DNA of 64,000 nucleotides, from contig JAQJZZ010000011.1 of the NCBI GenBank assembly GCA_030077755.1, positions 2,914,001 through 2,978,000 of the forward strand, read 5' to 3'. The notes beneath the pieces are model-generated. The model was not told the origin of the DNA and did no database searches. It worked only from the letters and a program-made list of their open reading frames with translations. Origin of the DNA: Filosporella fistucella (lineage: Eukaryota > Ascomycota > Leotiomycetes > Helotiales). The translations under genes and the position numbers were made by a program. This document shows, piece after piece, positions 23,001 through 33,980 of the stretch; position 1 is the first letter of the stretch, and each line of letters begins with the position of its first letter.

Positions 23001-23891
23001 GGGAAGCTCAATATTTGTGAGGAGGTGTATCTATCGGAAGACATGGATCTATCTGCCTCACTTGCTTTTGGCATTACGAGCAATAGCAAACATCCTGTCT
23101 CTATTGCGGTTGCTTCATATTTGGACGCTTCGGGTGCCAGAAAAGCAATCGTGGAAAATGTCAAGTCTGTGGCTGGGAGCGGTATCGAATGTACTTGGAA
23201 CAATTCCAACATTCGGGCAGGGAACTCGCGATGGCTTGGAACAGAAGCAGATCCTACAGTCGCAACTCTATTGTCTCGGGGATACACTGTATTCTGTATT
23301 CTTCTCGACGGCAAGCTAATTGCAGTATACGCTTTAAACGACTCATTACGCCCCGACTCGAAGGAGACAATCACCAAACTTCAAACCCGGAACATTGTCG
23401 TGTCTATCGTGAGTGGCGATGACGATGGGGCTGTCCAACGAATCGGAACCGAACTTGCAATTCCCCCAACCCAGATCAAATCAAGGTGTTCACCTGGAGA
23501 CAAGCAGAAGTACATTGAAGCGCTCATGGATCAGAAAACCAATGTCGTATTATTTTGTGGGGATGGGACCAACGACGCAGTTGCTCTCGCCCAAGCTCAC
23601 ATCGGCCTCCACATGAATACTGGAACAGATGTCGCTCAAAGTGCCGCAGATGCGGTCTTGATTCGACCTGCAATCTCTGGCGTCATCTTCCTGATCGATC
23701 TTTCTCAAGCGGCTTTTCGCAGAATTATGTTTAATTTTACATGGTCGTTTGTTTACAACACCATCGCTGTTTTGCTAGCTGCCGGAGCTTTCGTCAATGC
23801 TCGAATTCCGCCGGAGTATGCTGGATTAGGAGAACTTGTCAGTGTACTCCCAGTCATTTTAATTGCGCTGCAATTGAGATGGTTTAAATGA
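20076..23891 (+). CDS. P1B-type heavy-metal ATPase with Cys-pair-rich N-terminus (Pca1/Crp1-like)
   Basis: Exons: 20076-20172, 20219-20296, 20353-23891, giving 1237 residues; introns of 46 and 56 bp. The first ~430 residues are hydrophilic and contain about 16 CC dipeptides spaced 10-25 residues apart (CQCCDS, SGCCAP and similar). A heavy-metal-associated domain follows with GMTCVGC at ~449-455. The ATPase core shows TGE (~778), the CPC metal site in helix 6 (~890-892), DKTGT phosphorylation site (~934), HP (~972) and GDGTND (~1128), with about eight TM helices. CPC pumps transport Cu(I) or Cd, outward in the yeast Pca1 and Candida Crp1 type. The Cys-rich tail probably binds or senses metal. 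I infer copper/cadmium detoxification; the exact metal cannot be read from sequence. Confidence 0.93.
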
Positions 23892-24598
23892 TAATGCTAT
23901 CTCGTGGGTTCCGATTTCATGCTCACAAATTCTGTTGATTGGCAAGTTTCTGCCATGCCAGCATTTGCGTCTGGTCAGTCATGAAATCGGAATTTTCTTG
24001 CCTTGCCCTCTGTGGTTACGTCGAGCAAAAGTTCCTTTCTACACGATTAACTATCCAGAATTGCTGTCACAAGTAAATCTTCTTATTTTGGGCAACGGTA
24101 GCTCCTCATTCGTTCAAAACCGTTGCTGGTGTTCAAACTCGTTGACATCTGGGTGATCCATTCGTCACATTCATTTGCATGTGTCGCACATGTTTATATA
24201 CAATCACTTATATTATAAAAATTCAATGAAATATATTAGTGCCATTAAGCTTTCATCAATCGCGATAATCATTTTCTAGCCTTTCCTGCAGCGACCCACC
24301 AATGAGGATTTAATAACTATTTGTAGCACAGGGAGACAGGGTCCCTTCATCCCTGATTCTTCACATCTGTTGACTGGAACGGCGCTGTCCGAGCCGATCT
24401 AGATGACTGGCGGATCGCATCTAGCGGCAAGGGTTTGAGCAAGGCTGATGCTGATGCACTAGAGCCAAGACTGTGCCGCACAGCCTAGGGGATCCTCGAT
24501 CCTCAATTTCACTTCGTGAGTGACCAAGCCAAGTTTCATTGCGATTTCTCAAATCTATGCTATCAATTCTACAAAGAGAGTGATTTCTCACACTTCAA
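23892..24598. other. Intergenic region
   Basis: AT-rich, including a TATTATAAAAATT stretch near 24210. No gene or repeat recognised. Confidence 0.5.
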
Positions 24599-26627
24599 AT
24601 GGCATCGACGCCGATTGAGCTAAGGGATGTTGGGCAATCGTCGCCAGGCCAAACAGATTATCGTGAATCATTGCTTGCTCAACCAAATAAGCGCCATGCC
24701 TATGAGGAAACATTGATCCTAGAAGAGCCGCAACAGTATGCAATCTCAACATCACGATGGCGTTCGCTACACTGGAAACTCGAAATCATTTCCTGGAGTA
24801 TCGGTCTATGTTTCTTCATCACCATCATAGTGGTTTTGATTGTTTTCAACGGCCACGGTCTTCCAGATTTACCGCTCAGCATAAATCCCAATGCCATCAT
24901 TCAATTGTTAGGCACCTTCGGTCAGGCTTTCTTGATGGTGCCGGTAGCATCTGCGTTGGGACAGATGAAGTGGCTGCGAGCACTTCAAGTCAGACCAGTA
25001 GATGAATTTCGTGCTATGGACGAGGCGAGTCGGGGAGCTTCTGGAAGTTTTATGCTTCTGGTACATGGCAGAGGAGGGTAAGTTCTGGCTTTGTTCTTCA
25101 AGCGCAAAATCACCCGCGAAATTTTTTTGTATCTGTATCAGAAGAAAAACATGGGCTCTAACTGAATACAGAATTATCGCATCGTGTGGTGCTCTCATTA
25201 CTATCCTGTCGCTTGCCATCGGCTTTTTCGTCCAACAAGCATTAAGATATGACACGGTCTATCCAAGCTCAGATCAAGCTTTTATGCCTGTCGCAAGGTA
25301 TATGAATGGTACTGGGACAGCATTGGTACCTGGGATCAACATAATAACGGGTGGTGTTGACACGGAAATACAGTCTTCTGCTTACCTAGGACTCTTCAGT
25401 GGTATCGGTACGAACTTTACCGTCAGTTCGCCATGCAATACTGGCAACTGCACATGGAAATCATATCATACGTTGGCTATCTGCAACACATGCGCAGACT
25501 TGACGTCCCGCCTGAAGATGGAAAAAATACAGGTTACCAGCAATTATACTCCAGACAACTTCATCACTGACTTCTACTCTCTTCCCAACGGAGTTACTTT
25601 AACTGGACTGGAAAAAAATACGCCGAGGGGTTCACTCAAGGATTATATATTGAACATCACGACCACTTCATCCACCGTCGATCCTCCGGTTCGTGGGAAA
25701 GTGGGAACGAATATACAGACAATCGCGTTCGCCGACAAAGCCTCTGCGCTACTCAGCGTCTTTGCAATCGGTTTCTCTCCCGGCAAGGTTCCTGCTCAAC
25801 CAGATGCAGATCAAGTTCCATTTCAGATGACTGGTGATGTGTTTACCGCCCCTCTAGCGTTCGAATGCTTACTTCAATTCTGCGTGCAAGAATTGCATGC
25901 AGAATTCCGAAATGGGACTCTGAGAGAAACTGTGGTTTCGACCTGGACCAATAACACGCAGGTATTCCCAGGTCTGATCTTGGTTGAGAATGCTCCTACC
26001 ATCATTGAACCTCCAGGCTCGGCCGGGAAGTTCGTGGCGGCAGGCACAGCTGTAGGAGGAACGAGTGGTTGGCTAGCTGGCCTCATCTCTGGCAATGCGT
26101 CAATCAAGGCAAACGACGCCCGGTCCGGATTGGAAAGAGTCAGCATCTCACAGGGAATGGTCCAGCCATTTGTTGACGCCATGAACAACTCTGCTTCTGG
26201 ATTTCCAGATATGATGGACAATCTAGCTAAAAGTCTCTCGAGAGGCCTTCGAACATTGCCATATCAACCTCCACCGATCAACGGCCTCGCGTTCTCTAGC
26301 ACAGCTCGAGCCAACGTACATTGGGCATGGCTTGCATTTCCTTTCCTCCTACTGGTTGCAAGTCTTGCACTTCTCATCGTGGTCATAATGGAAACAGAGA
26401 GGAAAGGATTGGTGCCGTGGACAAATAATATCTTGGCATCATTGTTTCATGGGATTGACAAGAGAGCTGCTGGCCATCAGGTCCGCGAGACAGGGGATGC
26501 AATGGAAGACGAAGCAAGGAGACTTTTGGTAGAGTTTCAGCCTTATGAGGACGGAGGAAGATTGGTGGTAGCCAACTCGAATGGTTTGGGACAAAAGCCA
26601 TTTGACAGCACCGAGGAAAGAATATAA
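24599..26627 (+). CDS. DUF3176 family membrane protein
   Basis: Exons: 24599-25077 and 25172-26627, with a 94-bp intron closing in phase; 644 residues. A hydrophilic N-terminus leads to WKLEIISWSIGLCFFITIIVVLIVF (first TM, shortened here). Then come NPNAIIQLLGTFGQAFLMVPVASALGQMKW in shorter blocks, a third TM (SLAIGFFVQQALRYD) and a large extracellular domain with Cys pairs (CNTGNCTW, CNTCADL) and N-glycosylation sites. A last TM lies near residue 565, followed by a polar tail. This order (TM-TM-TM, Cys-rich ectodomain, TM) is the DUF3176 architecture common in Pezizomycotina. Function is unknown for the family. Confidence 0.85.
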
Positions 26628-27795
26628 AGTGCTTCGCTCTTTCCATTCCATGTGTTCAACGTTCTAGACGATTTCTAATATCATAACTATTCGGCTTCTC
26701 AATTGTGGACAATCTATAGTTGTCTTCGAAGGGGGTGCTTACACAAGGTAGCACAGACTCATGCCATTGCATCGATACAATGACAGAGTTGTCAAAGCTA
26801 GGTGAGACTTGAATGAACTGAAAGAACTCACGATTAATTTTCTATTAGGAAACTGATGCCCAACTCCATACATCGACAATGCCGCAGCTACTTTAACTCT
26901 GTTGGTAATACAAATCACCGACAAAGGCCCCTCGATCCCCGACACGCCGCTCACCATCCAATCCTCCTCACCGGCACCTCCCACTCTTGCAACAATTCCA
27001 GACACACGCAGTCGCACAAGCTGCAACTTATCAAAATTCCCGCACATCGCCCAATCATCCCCTTTCAAAGGAAAAAAACATGCATCACGTGCCACTTACA
27101 AACCCTTCAGTCACGCTTCCATCATCTCCATGCATCAACGCTGCCGGCACGCCCTGCCTCAACTACGTCCCACAAAAGCTCGCTTTTCCTCTTCAATAAG
27201 GTTGCTCTCGGCGACCTCCACCTTTCAATAACTCGCCAAGTACGATTCACGTCCCCGAGAAATCGGGTCTGGTGAGGTTACGGAAAAGGACAATGTACCT
27301 CGGCGACCTAATTAGACTTCTTTGTTAGCGCCACGGTAGCACGTCATCGGTTGGCAACTTCGGTGATTAGGAGAGATCGGGGAGATGAATATTTGAGGCT
27401 TGTGTTGTTGAAGATATCTTGGAGTCTGTGATGGGAATGCGATTTTTATTTCAAGGGAGTTTTACGGTCGGTACTGACAAGTGGAAGAAGTGATTCCCCT
27501 TTTTTCGAAGTCGCTTCGCTACCTGGGTACCTGCTTGAATCTGGCCAGACCAGGTACCAGTACCGAGAAGGAGAAGTGGGGAGGTAAGTGTGAGCGATAG
27601 AGCTACCTAACGATGAATCTTCATTCTAACTATTTTTAGGCCGATTCTTCGCCGGAGATGTGTAAAAAATAATTCCTAATAATTCCTCTTTCGCCTCGAC
27701 TTCAACTTGACTTGATAATCTCAAACTTGACTTCAAATTATTCTGGATTCATCACAACTTTTAACTGGGGAAGAGATTGCGGAGTTGAGAAGAAG
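26628..27795. other. Intergenic region upstream of the YeeE/YedE gene
   Basis: About 1.2 kb. From 26740 to 27275 both strands are open for 100-140 codons and the plus strand is His/Thr/Pro-rich. This looks like GC-skewed composition rather than a gene. TATA-like and CT-rich stretches precede the ATG at 27796. Confidence 0.45.
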
Positions 27796-29011
27796 ATGAC
27801 CGCAATGCAAGCTAGAAGATTTGCCTCTGGGGCATTATTCGGAGCCTCGTTGACAGCTGCGGGGGTGTATTCGCCTGCTATTATTATTGGGCAGATGAGT
27901 TTGGAGAGTTGGCATATGTTGCAGGTGTTTCTTGGTGCCAGTGGGTGTAGTGCGTAAGTTTTTCTACCTTGCTTTGTATGCTTCTCTTCTACTGCCCCTT
28001 ATACCCCTTTCCTTGTGTTATCTACATTTTCTCTCTCTACGGTTCAGAATTCCGAGTCTCATTTCGTTCGACATAAAACTGACAGGCTATGATAGTCTCT
28101 ATATCCTCCTCTTCAATCGCCTATCGTCCTCAAAATCTCGCCCCCCTACCTCATCATCTCTCAATATCTTTTCCTACGATGGGAATATCCTCGGCGGTCT
28201 CCTCCTAGGTTTCGGTATGGCACTTACAGGGACGTGTCCTGGTTCTCTGCCGCCACAACTGGCACAAAGTATCGCTTCATCGAGATATGTATTAGGTGGA
28301 GCAGTAGGAGGAGGAGTGGCCTACTCGTTGGCGAAATCGCTTCTGTCAGGAAAAGATGAAAAACACGAACAGAGAGAGAAGAAAATGCTGAACGGAAATG
28401 GTCATATAAAAGCTCAACGGCAACATGGGAAGCCGACAGTGGATGATACTCTATACTACCGACTAGGAACCAGTAACCTCACGACCATACTCCTCTTCGA
28501 ATTCATGTGCGCAGGCATGATCGCCGCCGTCCAGCTCCTCGATCCCGTACAGGGTCCCATATTCGTCTCTCCCATCACAGGCGGTCTACTCGTAGGTTTA
28601 GCACAACTCAGTAGTCTCCTTCTCCGGGGCGAAACCCTCGGTATCTCAGGTATATATTCACAGATTGGGGACACCATTCTGTGGTTCCTTCGTACCATTA
28701 TCACAGGTCAAAAAACACCACGTCCAAAGTTGTCAGGAATGCCTTTTGCTTTTGGTGCTTTAGTCGGGAGTTGGATGTTAGGGAAGGTCTTTGAGTTGCC
28801 TGTTGTGAGAGGAGATGTGATTAAGAAGTCAAGTGCTGTAGTGGGAGGATTTCTTCTGATTCTTGGAGCGAAGATTGCGGGTGGTTGTACGAGTGGACAT
28901 GGAATTAGTGGGATGGCTCAAATGAGTGTTGCGAGTATCATCACGGTGGCGGCTATGTTTGGTGGGGGAGTCGGGTTGGCTTTGGGGATGGAGATGGTGG
29001 GATTGAGATGA
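27796..29011 (+). CDS. YeeE/YedE-family sulfur-compound transporter
   Basis: Exons: 27796-27953 and 28096-29011, with a 142-bp intron; 357 residues. The acceptor at 28095 was chosen because it rejoins GCSA to LYILLFNR, matching the family. The protein is hydrophobic with about nine TM helices. It carries two internal motif blocks with the conserved cysteines, GMALTGTCPGS near residue 100 and GGCTSGHGISG near 320, typical of the sulphur transport (YeeE/YedE) fold. Bacterial relatives import thiosulfate. In fungi the substrate is probably a reduced sulfur compound (inference). It converges with the Zn2Cys6 gene 107 bp away. Confidence 0.85.
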
Positions 29012-29118
29012 TAATGAATTGAGACGTGCTATTTTTCACCAAGGAATTTCTGGAGATATTCTTGCACTACTCTCCGGCTGACAGTGCAACACTGATTGTG
29101 TGCAAGCTGTCAAAACAA

Positions 29119-30880
29119 TCACTTTCCCAGCCCAGGCCATTCAACCCACTCCTCCACCATCCTCACACCCCCCTCCATCTGATTTTGTATATACAACAGC
29201 CTAGCTCTCCTCCTCTCACTATCCCATTCAATTTGCATACCCACCAATCTATTCCACCCCGGCACATCTTCCGACCTCGGAACTCCCTCTATCCCCAATC
29301 CTCCCTCCTCAATCTCCATGATCCTTTCCGCTAACCTTGCCGTAAGAAAACTATTCCATACCCCCTCTTGTCTATGTCCTTTCCTTAATAACTCAATCGC
29401 TCTCCTCCTTAAATGTCCATCACGACATGTGACTGCTACTGTAACTAGTGGCATAATGATTTCAGTGTCGAGGGTAAACCTAGGTTTATTCCTCTCTTCT
29501 AGATTAATAATTTCGTCGTTGAGGATACCTCCGACCTGTGATACGATAGCTGTATACTCGGGTAAATACTCATCCCAGGCCGTTAAATCAACAGCTACTC
29601 TAAATAGAGGGACACTCAATTGTATCCCATGTACAATTCTATGGATCTTTAATATCTTCACTGCTCTTCTATCGATATCTGTGAGACAATGATGGTTATG
29701 ATTTAAGAAGGAGGAAAGCGCTAGAGACCATTGTTTTAATCTCAAAGATGCAGCGCTGAATATCAGGTCTAGAGAGAGACGGGTGGTCGCTACGACCGCG
29801 GGAGGGAAAGAAGACATCGCTTGTGGTGTGGGAGGGAAGAATGGGAGAGTGTGGACGAGGGTGTCGGTTTGCGTGCGTATTGAGTCGAGGGCTGTGCGGG
29901 CTGAGGCGAGAGAAGGAAAGGAGAGTGGCATAGGAGCAAAGGAGTGTGGGTTTTGGCTTTCGAGAGTTGGTTTGCCTTGGAGGGAGGAAGGCTGTAAGTG
30001 TCGCCGGCGGGTGAGATCTAGTTGACTCGCTTGGATATCGAGACGGGCGAAGATTTCGTTGAGGAGAGGGAGAGGTACATATGGTGTTTGTGGGGGTGTA
30101 AGAGTAGTTGATGAGAGGTGAGATTGCGATTGTAGTTCTGTAACTATTTTTATACCGCCGTTGATGTGAGAGAGAGCTGTGTTGTGGTGTCCTCTTAATG
30201 TCTAGATCTCTTTTAACATCGAATTTCCGTATGAAAGGGAGAAGAGCTTACCTCGAAACATACAAATAATACACAAGTCATCAATGCCACATCCGCAGCT
30301 TGCTTTCCTTGCTCCCCAGGTTTCGTAAGTAGACTGATAGCCTTCACATATTCTTTCACTGAAAATTCTAATCTCTCATCTACTTCTCCTGGAACTCCAT
30401 GCTCGAAACATTCATGTAAAGCCCCTAACGCGAGAGCGGCATGCTGAATAGCTGGTTCATGATGGGTAGCGAGTAATAGTAAATGAGTCCAAAATGGGGA
30501 TGCGAAAGAGCCAGATAAGTTTGGGATGGTACGTATGTAGAAGTATTCAAAACATCGGCGTTCTTGATCTGTTTTTAGAAGAACAGAGTAATCGGTGGGA
30601 TTACGGAGTGGTAAAGAGGGGACAAGGCTCTTTTTATGTGGATAACCATCGCATTTTCGACGGCCGCGAAGACATTGTCCGCATGACGGTTCAGCCTCGT
30701 CGCATTTTATACGTCTGATCCTATTACACCAATTAACAGGTTTCTGTAAATCCAAGGGGCATCTTACCGACAGGTATTACACCCTGTAGAAGTCCTTTGC
30801 CGAACCACCTTCTTGCGTGTAGCTACAGATAACACAGATGTCGACTTGGGTCTAATCTGTAGTGCAGATTGAGTCGACAT
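29119..30880 (-). CDS. Zn2Cys6 fungal transcription factor
   Basis: Exons (minus): 30768-30880, 30252-30720, 29119-30201, giving 554 residues; introns of 47 and 50 bp. The ATG at 30880 is the first in frame. The zinc cluster is complete across the first intron: Cys34, 37, 44, 51, 54 and 61, with spacing C-x2-C-x6-C-x6-C-x2-C-x6-C, preceded by a basic stretch (RKKVVRQR). The rest is a helical middle region of the kind annotated as fungal-specific TF domain (LALGALHECFE, FVCFETLRGH). It is transcribed away from the MFS pump at 31647 across a shared ~770-bp promoter region. A role as regulator of the pump or the PKS cluster is inference from position. Confidence 0.9.
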
Positions 30881-31646
30881 CGCGCGATGGTGATGCAGAG
30901 CCGATAGAGTGAAGGAGCCATTGTATTTTGAGATGTCGTTGGGGAAAGAGTCGTGGAGGGAAAAGGGGTATCGACCCACTTAATCTCGCAAGGCGAGCTT
31001 TGAGCGAACGGACCAATAGGAAGGGACACTCTCCGAAGGAGAGGAAGGTCACATGATTGTGGAGATGTAGTATTCAATTTGAATTGTTATATACTGGTTA
31101 GAAGGGCTTTTCATACTTTGGGAATAGGGTCCATTGTGCATAAGATGAATGAAGCACTTCTCAGATATGCAAGCACAGATATTTGCGCCTCTTTATTTCT
31201 TGATTAGGTCTTGCTAAAGCTAGTGTCTGCGAATTTCTGTTTAGGATAGGCCTCAATAATTCAAGAATATAGCACATATATACATACGTCCTTTCTAGGT
31301 TCAATTCTTTTCATATTCTTTCCTTGCGTTGGAAGTTGGGGTTAGAGTTTGCATTATCAAACCTGTATTTGAGCTTATTAGAAAATCTGACTGGAATACA
31401 AAAGCTACAAATGGACGCTTATCATGTTGGTAGGCCATGGCTAAATGCAAATAGTATTTAGCGTATTCAAAAAGCTGGGTATGAGCTTTCAAATCAATTT
31501 ACCCGGGATTTCGGTCCAAAATGCCTGCCTGCATGTGCCGCTACGCCGCACCGAATGAGTAAGATTATGTCCAGGGTATGAGAGCCATATGTCTACTATA
31601 TTCCCTAATACACTCAACCCAGAAGTTTCAAACAGGCTTCCAAAAT
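30881..31646. promoter_or_regulatory. Divergent promoter between Zn2Cys6 gene and MFS pump
   Basis: About 770 bp separate the two start codons. No ORF is supported here. Such a bidirectional region is where the regulator would be expected to bind. I could not identify a clear CGG palindrome. Confidence 0.4.
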
Positions 31647-33626
31647 ATGATTCCACCTACGAGCACCCCAAATATAAACCTGGGCGACGGATCACATGAC
31701 TCAGTCATTGATCAGGTGCCAGCAGAAGAAAGTGACCATGTGAACGAGAAAAAAGCTACACAAGAAGCGAAGAGCCCTGAAACAGACTTAGAAGTTGCAG
31801 TTGCTAGCGGAAACGATGAAAATATCCCACCAGCGCATCAATACGCAACCCCGAAAGAGCTGAGCCTCCTTTCGACAGCCTTCAGCATTGCAACATTTAT
31901 GATTGCCATAGATGGTAGCATTCTGTGTAAGTGTATAATCTTAGAATTTCTAAACCATTGCTAACTTTTACAGCGACCGCAATTCCTCGTATAACCAGCG
32001 ACTTTCATCGACTTGAAGATGTATCGTGGTATGGGAGTGCTTATCTCCTCACCGAGATGTCTTTCCAACCGACATTTGGCAGACTGTATACATTATTCGA
32101 TGCGAAATCACTTTATTTGATATCGATTATTATTTGTAAGCACTTTATACCAGGTCTTTAACAATTTAAACTTACTAAAAGTGTATTTTAGTCGAAGCAG
32201 GTTCTGTTCTATGTGCAGCTTCTCCCAATTCTGCGGCTCTGATTATTGGACGAGCTATCTCAGGAGCAGGTGCAGCCGGATTACTCTGCGGAAGTCTGAC
32301 TATCTTTGGAAGATCGGTGCCGCTGAAGAGAAGACCATTTGGAATGGCTCTCATCACCAGCATGTATGGAATTGCTGGAGTGATTGGACCTACTCTTGGT
32401 GGGGTCATCACAGACACACCTCGACTCACATGGCGGTTCTGCTTCTGGATGAATCTTCGTAGGCATTTTCCTGCTATCAAATGGCTTTACTGAAACTCTG
32501 TAGCTGCTGGTGCTTTAACATTTTTTATTGCTTACCGTACTTTCAAAACAAGGTCGCCTATCCATGGCAAACTTTCACTACTCGAGAAAGTAAAGAAGCT
32601 GGACCTTCTAGGAGCTTTCTTACTTACAGCAGGTCTAGTCGCACTGTTCATTGCATTACAATGGGGTGGAAGCAGATACCCTTGGTCGAATCCCAAGGTA
32701 TATGGCAGTGTTATTACATTTGGTGTTCTCATCATTGCTTTTGGCATCCTCCAGACTTACAAGAAAGAAGAGTGGGTTTTGTTTCGCCGAGAAGAACTTG
32801 GCCAGAGCTAATAAAAACCAGAGCTACAATACCGATGAGAATTCTCTCGCAAAGAACAGTGGCCATTAGCTGCATTTTCAATGTCCTCATGTCAATGGCT
32901 CAAAGCACTCACAACTATTATCTCGCTTTTTATTTCCAAGCCGTCCTTGGAACCAACGCTGCTATCTCCGGAGTCCGCAGTCTCGCATATGGAATTCCTG
33001 GCAGCGCCGCCATTCTCATCACAGGCGCATGTATCACATCCAAAGGCTACTACGTCCCCTTCGTCTGGTTCGGCACCAGTCTCTTCCTCCTCGGTAGCGT
33101 TCTCCTCCACACCATCACAATCAATTCTTCAGCCGCACAGTGGGCAGGCTACCAAGTCATCAGCGGATTTGGGTTCGGTCTCGCAGAACAAGTTCCCTTC
33201 ATCGCAGTCCAAGTCGTCCTTCCAGACGAGGATATGCCTCTTGCGTTCGCCATGGTGGTTTTCTCCCGCTGTCTGGGAGGAGCAGTGGGTCTCAGTGTCG
33301 CCACGAATGTGTTCTCGGGAGCGCTCCTCCCGAAGTTGGCTCAGATACAAGGGCTGGATGTAAGCAGTACGATAGCTGCAGGTGCATCGGGTCTGGCGGG
33401 TGCTGTTCCGTCGGCATTGCTCAGATTGGTGCGGGAAGCGTTCAATTATGCTGTTGTCAGGGCATTCGTAATGCCTATTGCGGTTGTGGCGATATCCTTG
33501 GTGCTTAGTTTTGGGTTGGAGAGGAAGAGGATTCCTGATGAGCCCGATCCTCAGAGTGGAGAAGAGAATTTGGCATCGTCTGATATTTCATTGGAACCTG
33601 TAGGAGAAGTAGAGAGGAAAGTGTAG
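31647..33626 (+). CDS. MFS multidrug efflux pump, DHA2 (14-TM) type
   Basis: Exons: 31647-31926, 31974-32135, 32192-32458, 32504-32771, 32822-33626, giving 593 residues; introns of 45-56 bp. An acidic hydrophilic N-terminus (~75 residues) precedes TM1 with the DHA2 hallmark AIDGSILSTAIPRI. Motif A is in loop 2-3 (GRLYTLFD). The antiporter motif C appears in TM5 (GIAGVIGPTLGGVI), followed by WRFCFWMNLP. About 14 hydrophobic helices are present and the tail is acidic. DHA2 pumps expel small molecules in exchange for protons at the plasma membrane. The proximity to the PKS suggests export of its product or self-protection (inference). It converges on the PKS gene with 354 bp between the stops. 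Confidence 0.92.
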
Positions 33627-33980
33627 TCAATTAAGGAACCTTGACATAGTCTGTTCTCCAAGTATTTTCGGTCGAAATGTGCCCCATCAGTCAATTTTCT
33701 ACAGCATCGCGACCATGTTTGCACATTTTGAGAAGCTTAAGTGACTTATTAAACGCATTTCAGTGAGTTTGACTCGTATCTCTAAATATTTGCGTTCACA
33801 AAATTTCTGTCAAAAATAATTTCTACCCAGAACTGTCTTAAAAGCATCTCTCCTGAATTGATCCAACACCTCCGCCCTACCCCGAAGCCAAACTTTGGCT
33901 TACCATTCCTACTTGATACAATTTCATAAAAAGAGAAACTGAAAACATAGATTCGTCAGAAAACCAAGTGGTGTCATTCC
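33627..33980. other. Convergent spacer between MFS pump and PKS
   Basis: Holds the two 3' UTRs. No gene or repeat seen. Confidence 0.55.

Noticed and set aside
26739..27275. ORFs of 109-139 codons on both strands before the YeeE/YedE gene
   Set aside because: All frames open because of base composition; no start context or motif.
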